DNA of 64,000 nucleotides. Origin: a virus. The position numbers and the translations under genes were made by a program. The stretch's first letter is position 1. The number at the start of each line of letters is the position of its first letter. Below, one piece after another: positions 59,514 through 64,000 of this stretch. The notes below the pieces were generated by a model. That model saw nothing but the letters and a program-made list of their open reading frames with translations. It had not been told where the DNA came from and did no database searches. The stretch lies in the IMG/VR virus record IMGVR_UViG_3300037116_000081, positions 1-64,000 of that record; one strand, given 5' to 3'.

Positions 59514-62500
59514 CTACCGTATTTTCTGCCCGCCTACCTGCTGAAGTTTCGTTACCACGTTCTTCGACACCAGATCCGAGAATTGCTGGATCTGCGCATT
59601 GTTGTTCATCGCCACCACTCCCGGAGTGATATTGGTCTGAATGTTGAGAATGAGTTGCCCTGGATTCGTCAGAATGTTGTTCGACGTAAAGCTGTTCGAG
59701 CCGCCTGGCCCGCTGTTGCCGATGCCCGGAACATTCGCGGTTGGCAGGATCGGTGTGAAGCTGTTCGAGCCAGGCGAGTAAGCTACCGTAGCCGGCACAG
59801 GCGTTGCCTTGGTAATCGCGGTGAAGCTGGTCGCCACAGTGTTGGCCGCGGCTGTCACCGTAGTTCCCACAGCCGTCAGAGTCGTACCCAGCGTACTCGT
59901 AACCGTCGAGAGCGTTGCAAGACTCGTGCCTGTCGCGCTTGCCGCCGTCGCCACACCCTGCACTGACGCCCCAAGCCCGTATGGCCCGGCAAGATCCCCA
60001 TCGAGCACTTTGAGATCTGCGCCGATTTGATCGGCGAAGGATTGTAGCGCCGCGCCGCCAGATCCGCCTCCGCCGGCGCCGCCCGCCACCACAGCAGCCA
60101 GGATGTTGGTTAGCGTCTCATTCATTGACTGGGTGAGTTCCATGATGGTCACGACATCGCCATGGATGTAGCCCAGGAATTCCGCTGACTTGCCGGTGTA
60201 AAACTGGATCGAACCGGATCCTGAGTCCCCCAAGTAGATGGCCATGCGCGCGGTTTCATGCTCGATATCCGATAGCAGGGTGTTGGTGTGCATCAACTCA
60301 ATCGCGCTGAAGATGGAGGCGATTGCTGAGACGACAGACGCCACAGCCGTAAGCCCAGAAACCATCTGGCTTGCACTCTGACTTACCGAACTCGCCGCTG
60401 ACTTCATTGAACTGCTCGCGGTGTTGGAAAACGACTTGACCGCATCCCCGGCTTGGCCAAAGTAGGTAATCGAAACCTGCGAGAAATCCTGAGCCGCTTG
60501 CCCGGCCGACTGCATGGCCGGTGCAATGATTCCACCTCCAGACGGTCCACCGAAGATCGCGTTGAACATCTTCCCGAAATCGCTCACTGCGTTCGTGTTC
60601 TGAAGAAACGCATCCTTGAGCTGATTGAGAAGATACTGGGTTACAAGTTCCGCAATCTGCTGTTTCAGTGTGTCGAAAACTTTGGTCAGCGCAGCACCGA
60701 AGTTTTGACCGCTCACCATCGCATCCCCGAGCCCTTTACCGAGATCAGTCCAAGCCGTTCCGAGCGCCTTCACCATGCCGGTGTACAAATTCGATAGGCC
60801 GATGGTCTGATCCTTCAGGACGTTCATCTGGGTCTGAACGGCAGTAAGCTGCTCGGTCCATTGCAACGTCTGCTGAGCCGTCGCACCGGTGGAATCCGCG
60901 ATCTTAATTTGGAGCTGCGCTATCTGAGCCTGCACCGCTAACTGCTGCTGAAGCGGCGCGCCCATCTGTTCCATGGTTTGCAGGTTCCTCTGCATTGCCG
61001 CGAGTTGCTGTTCGTCGAGACTGACATCGTCAATCTTCAGCGTCTTGAGCATCGCGTAGACGGCCCCAACTTTAGCGCCCCAAGTGGTAACGGTAGTCGA
61101 AGAGTCGATCCAGCTTTTGTTGATCGCTTGGATGTTCGCCTCCATTTGGGTGGTGAACACTCCAGCATCCGCCAGTTGGCTAGTGAGCGATTTCCCGAAA
61201 GTGGTATCGAACGTAGCCCAGTCCTTTTGCATACTACTCGCGAGGTCATCAAAACCTTTCTGCATTGCCAGAAGGTTCTCTAAAATCTTCGCAGGGTCGT
61301 CGGTCTGTGCTGCTTGGTGTTGCGCCGCCGCAAACGCCGTCATGTCCTTAATCCATTCCTGAATGGCTGGGCTCATCTCAGCAACCTGTACGGGGAACTT
61401 ATCCGCAAGCGTTTGGATTTTGTCGCCCAACTTGGTGAGATTATCGTCCTCAATGAAACCCTGGACCGTCATCTTCAGCGCGTTGAGTTGATCGATGTAT
61501 TGCTGTATGCCCGCGATTTGCGCTGGAGTAAGACTGAAATTCGCCATGTCCTTCATGGCCAGCGCGAGAGCCTGATTGATCTGAGAAAGCATCTGGGTAG
61601 CTTTCTCGCCACCCTGCTGAAGTTGTATTAGGTAAGCATCCTCAGTAGCGGGAATGGAGTTCAGAAGACTCGCCACCGACTGGCCGAGCTTCGCAAGAGC
61701 GACCTGTATCTGCTGGCCGCTTTGGTCCGCCTTGACGCCTAACAATTTCAGCGCATCACCCACCTGGGAAGCTGAATATCCCATGGCGGCCAGCATCGTG
61801 CCGAGTTGAGTCGCCGCATAGCCTTCGTTCAGTAGCTCCTTGCCCATAGCAAAGGCGCTTGCGGTTACCCCGTCAGTGGACGTCTTCACATTGGTAGCCG
61901 TGGCGGCCCAGATTTGATCGATTATTTTTCCGTTCGCTGCCCAATCAGCAGCCATCTTTTGCCCGGTATCGTGGATATCGCTCGCCACTGCGTTCCACCC
62001 GTTCGTGATGGCGCTCCACGCGCCGGCCCAATCCTGATTCGCCGCTGCGACCGCTGCTTTGCCGACGCTCATGAACACATCGACCGCAACCTTGCCGAGC
62101 CCCACGATGATATCGACGGCTTGCTGCACGTAGCCGATCAGCGCCACAACGAAAGTTTCAATGCCTTGAAGAGCTAGCTTGAAAACACCGACGCCGCCAG
62201 GTCCACCAATCAGTGCGAGCGAATCGCCAATGTTGACGGCGGCCTCATGCACAGCGTTGGACATCTGCTGCCATGACCCGGTGACGTCGCCGGCCGTCGC
62301 TTGGGAGATTCCAGCGACTTTTTGAGTTGCGGCAACCAACACGTTCGCGCGTTCAGCGGCAGCTTCCGCATCGGTGCCGTAATTCGCGAAAGCGTTTTGA
62401 ATATCTTTAACGCTGGCATTCGTCATGCCCATGGCGTTCCCTAAATCGGTCATGCTCAAACCGGCCGCCACGAGAGACCTGGTCATCACCTTACCGGTAG

Positions 62501-63506
62501 CATCCATCCGCTCAAACGAAGATGCGACCGAATCGAAGTCATTGCCCGACGCGCGCGCCGCGTCACTAACAGCGGTGAGCAACGCCGGCATTTGTCCAAG
62601 AGTGACACCGAATAGAGCAAACTTCTGCTGCGCGGCTTCTAATGACGGGACTGCCTGGGCGAGAGAGTTGGCGAGTTCGGGTATCGCTTCGAGAGCGGCC
62701 GCGGCCCCTTCAGCATCCTTGGTTATGGCGGCCAGAGCTTCGCCCGCACGCTGGAATTCAGCGAAGGCCTCTATAGATCCCATGAGCGCTTCTTTGAGAG
62801 CTTCAAGCGTTATAGCGATCCCAGCCAGTTCCAGTCCAGTCGCGAGCATTTCCGTAAAGCCTTCGCTTACGCTGCTCGATTCGGTCTCGACTTCGTGGAG
62901 TGCCGGTGGAATCTGTTCTATGTTGCCCGCAACTTCGCCAGCGCTAGTACCCATGCCGGACATGGACTCAGCCACACCGTCGAGCCCCTGAGCGGCCGTG
63001 TTAGCCTCATCGGCGATTCCCGCAATTGCCTGCGTTGCCGCATTGGCTTCGTCTGGTATTTCACTGAGCCCGGAGGTACTACCGAACGCCTCGTTTACAG
63101 CGGTGCCAGCCTCTTCGGCCGCTTGGCTGATTTGAGCAAAGGATTGTGCAACCTCATCCCCTACACCACCAAGCGCAGCCTCAGTGGCTTGCGCGGCCTC
63201 TTCTGCAGCTACTGGAATAGCATCAAAGGCTTGCTGGGCTTGCTCGTCAATCCCGGTGAAGAGATCCGCCTGCCCAGCGAATGCATCCGCAACCTCCGCC
63301 GCGGCCGCCTGCGCAGCCTCAGGAACCGCTGCGAAAGCCTCCTGGGCTTGCGTGCCGATATCCGCGAACAGGTTGTCTTGGCCGGCAAACGCGTCTTGGA
63401 CGGCAGCGGCCGCCGCTTGCGCAGCTTCGGGGATTTGATCAAACGCGGCCTGGAGATCGGAGATGTCTCCGCCGACTGTGACGACTAAATTATCGAGATC
63501 TGCCAC
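59514..63506 (-). CDS. Tail tape-measure protein
   Basis: 1330 residues, the longest gene. N-terminal 240 residues are Ala/Gln-rich heptads with three near-repeats (PEAAQAAAAEVADAFAGQAD); then tape-measure core sequence (LEALKEALMGSIEAFAEFQR, SSFERMDATGKVMTRSLVAA, MTDLGNAMGMTNASVKDIQN), hydrophobic segments near 460-500 and a C-terminal coiled-coil. It sets tail length and is ejected with the DNA. At about 0.15 nm per residue the tail would be near 200 nm. Confidence 0.9.
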   Translation of the reverse strand: MADLDNLVVTVGGDISDLQAAFDQIPEAAQAAAAAVQDAFAGQDNLFADIGTQAQEAFAAVPEAAQAAAAEVADAFAGQADLFTGIDEQAQQAFDAIPVAAEEAAQATEAALGGVGDEVAQSFAQISQAAEEAGTAVNEAFGSTSGLSEIPDEANAATQAIAGIADEANTAAQGLDGVAESMSGMGTSAGEVAGNIEQIPPALHEVETESSSVSEGFTEMLATGLELAGIAITLEALKEALMGSIEAFAEFQRAGEALAAITKDAEGAAAALEAIPELANSLAQAVPSLEAAQQKFALFGVTLGQMPALLTAVSDAARASGNDFDSVASSFERMDATGKVMTRSLVAAGLSMTDLGNAMGMTNASVKDIQNAFANYGTDAEAAAERANVLVAATQKVAGISQATAGDVTGSWQQMSNAVHEAAVNIGDSLALIGGPGGVGVFKLALQGIETFVVALIGYVQQAVDIIVGLGKVAVDVFMSVGKAAVAAANQDWAGAWSAITNGWNAVASDIHDTGQKMAADWAANGKIIDQIWAATATNVKTSTDGVTASAFAMGKELLNEGYAATQLGTMLAAMGYSASQVGDALKLLGVKADQSGQQIQVALAKLGQSVASLLNSIPATEDAYLIQLQQGGEKATQMLSQINQALALAMKDMANFSLTPAQIAGIQQYIDQLNALKMTVQGFIEDDNLTKLGDKIQTLADKFPVQVAEMSPAIQEWIKDMTAFAAAQHQAAQTDDPAKILENLLAMQKGFDDLASSMQKDWATFDTTFGKSLTSQLADAGVFTTQMEANIQAINKSWIDSSTTVTTWGAKVGAVYAMLKTLKIDDVSLDEQQLAAMQRNLQTMEQMGAPLQQQLAVQAQIAQLQIKIADSTGATAQQTLQWTEQLTAVQTQMNVLKDQTIGLSNLYTGMVKALGTAWTDLGKGLGDAMVSGQNFGAALTKVFDTLKQQIAELVTQYLLNQLKDAFLQNTNAVSDFGKMFNAIFGGPSGGGIIAPAMQSAGQAAQDFSQVSITYFGQAGDAVKSFSNTASSSMKSAASSVSQSASQMVSGLTAVASVVSAIASIFSAIELMHTNTLLSDIEHETARMAIYLGDSGSGSIQFYTGKSAEFLGYIHGDVVTIMELTQSMNETLTNILAAVVAGGAGGGGSGGAALQSFADQIGADLKVLDGDLAGPYGLGASVQGVATAASATGTSLATLSTVTSTLGTTLTAVGTTVTAAANTVATSFTAITKATPVPATVAYSPGSNSFTPILPTANVPGIGNSGPGGSNSFTSNNILTNPGQLILNIQTNITPGVVAMNNNAQIQQFSDLVSKNVVTKLQQVGGQKIR

Positions 63507-63816
63507 CGAATCCGCCCATGAAGTTTTGAATCATTTCTATTTGTTCTTCTGGACTCCTCAACACCTTGCCGCTGGTCACAATCCGTTCCACTCGTTTGGA
63601 GTTGCGCCGCGGGAAAAGCTCGTCCAGGCTTTGCGCCGGTGCGTGCTCGGCTCGGTGCGCGTTGTAGTACATCGTGTAGAGCATTCCGATTCGTCGATCC
63701 GCCCGCTCCTCAGCATCCAGGTATTGCTCCCACACCGCGAAAAACTCCCGCGGCGTCATTTCCCAAAACTCAGCGTCGGTCAGACCCAGTAATTTTCCCG
63801 ACGCCCACGCGCCCAA
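63490..63816 (-). CDS. Tail-assembly chaperone, second frame (T part)
   Basis: 108 residues if started at the TTG at 63816, but the frame is open further upstream and reads GEVLDPVERVLGAWASGKLL. It is the -1 frame of the gene at 63825-64000. FWEMTPREFFAVWEQYLDAE, ERADRRIGMLYTMYYNAHRA is typical of GT-type chaperones between tail tube and tape measure. Probably made by -1 frameshifting. Confidence 0.65.
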   Translation of the reverse strand: MGAWASGKLLGLTDAEFWEMTPREFFAVWEQYLDAEERADRRIGMLYTMYYNAHRAEHAPAQSLDELFPRRNSKRVERIVTSGKVLRSPEEQIEMIQNFMGGFGGRSR

Positions 63817-63824
63817 AACCCTTT

Positions 63825-64000
63825 CTACTGGATCGAGGACTTCTCCGGTATCGGCTCCGGGTTCTCCTGGGGGGCAACTTTTAGGATCATGTTCTTGATG
63901 GCAGTTGCCACAGCGAGAGAGTCGCCGACGTCCAGTTTGTCGATCAACTGATCGGGCGTGAACTGCACGAAACCCGAAAGAGCAACGGATAATATCTTAG
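63825..64000 (-). CDS. Tail-assembly chaperone, first frame (G part), cut at the right edge
   Basis: Partial; visible residues include LSVALSGFVQFTPDQLIDKL, VATAIKNMILKVAPQENPEP and the end EKSSIQ before a TAG. GTTGCCCCCCAGGAG near the end contains a six-C run where the ribosome could slip -1 into the frame at 63490-63816, with AGGAG just downstream. Confidence 0.6.
   Translation of the reverse strand, partial: KILSVALSGFVQFTPDQLIDKLDVGDSLAVATAIKNMILKVAPQENPEPIPEKSSIQ

Overview
The window is a densely packed, coding-tight stretch of a double-stranded DNA phage (or prophage) genome, open at both ends. Genes overlap by 1 or 4 bases (ATGA, GTGA, TAATG) almost everywhere. There are tail genes, two sets of lysis genes, a Dam-type methylase and replication/recombination genes. 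No tRNA, rRNA, integrase, transposase, terminase or HK97-type portal is visible. The host is a bacterium of moderately high GC. PEP-CTERM-like tails and a signal-peptide lipoprotein point to a Gram-negative-type envelope, but I cannot name the host from sequence alone.

Layout. (1) 1-3.0 kb, minus strand: secreted collagen-like and small membrane proteins, a second copy of which lies at 41.4-43.2 kb. (2) 3.0-7.6 kb: a regulatory gap, a short plus-strand operon with two DUF1376-like replication proteins, then minus-strand zinc-finger, winged-helix and AT-hook proteins. (3) 7.6-31.9 kb, plus strand: one long virion/lysis operon. It opens with a transglutaminase-like cysteine protease, followed by about ten small proteins that share a Gly-Leu-Gly-Gln-type motif and a C-terminal membrane anchor. 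Next come very basic proteins, a tandem glycosyltransferase, a candidate capsid protein, a run of beta-rich proteins with a common C-terminal strand motif, secreted fibre-like proteins, a holin-like protein, a GH25 lysozyme, a Dam methylase and a lysozyme-like protein, ending in zinc-ribbon proteins. (4) 31.9-46.2 kb, minus strand: accessory region with ASCH, HNH, FkbM-methyltransferase, GH24 lysozyme and a five-gene lipoprotein cassette present twice. (5) 46.3-53.4 kb, minus strand: early/replication genes (helix-turn-helix protein, VRR-NUC nuclease, Gp157-like protein, SSB-like protein, ribbon-helix-helix regulator) under short leaderless promoters. (6) 53.6-64.0 kb, minus strand: long-tail morphogenesis genes (fibre, hub, beta-helix, tape measure, frameshifted tail-assembly chaperone).

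The most striking structure is a family of 34 short palindromic elements (E1-E34) sitting at gene junctions from 0.3 to 41.5 kb, with one broken copy at 52 kb. The stem sequence changes from copy to copy with compensating changes on both arms, while the loop (ACTGGAGTAG or its complement) is fixed. Both ends carry a Shine-Dalgarno-like sequence pointing outwards. The copies are translated: many lie inside mini-ORFs that start on the stop codon of the upstream gene and stop on or near the start codon of the downstream gene, and others add the same C-terminal tail (RAETPVQRETE or RFVLHWSSRTLGG) to unrelated proteins. I read this as a mobile gene-junction or translational-coupling element. It is the best candidate here for an undescribed system, with the protease plus RGLGQ/tail-anchor protein array second.

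Promoters fit a sigma70-like plan. One family has a -35 box in a palindrome (ACTTGCGCAAGT). Another is a mobile 50-bp cassette with TTGACG. In many cases the -10 box lies only 6-7 bases before the start codon, so the mRNAs are probably leaderless.
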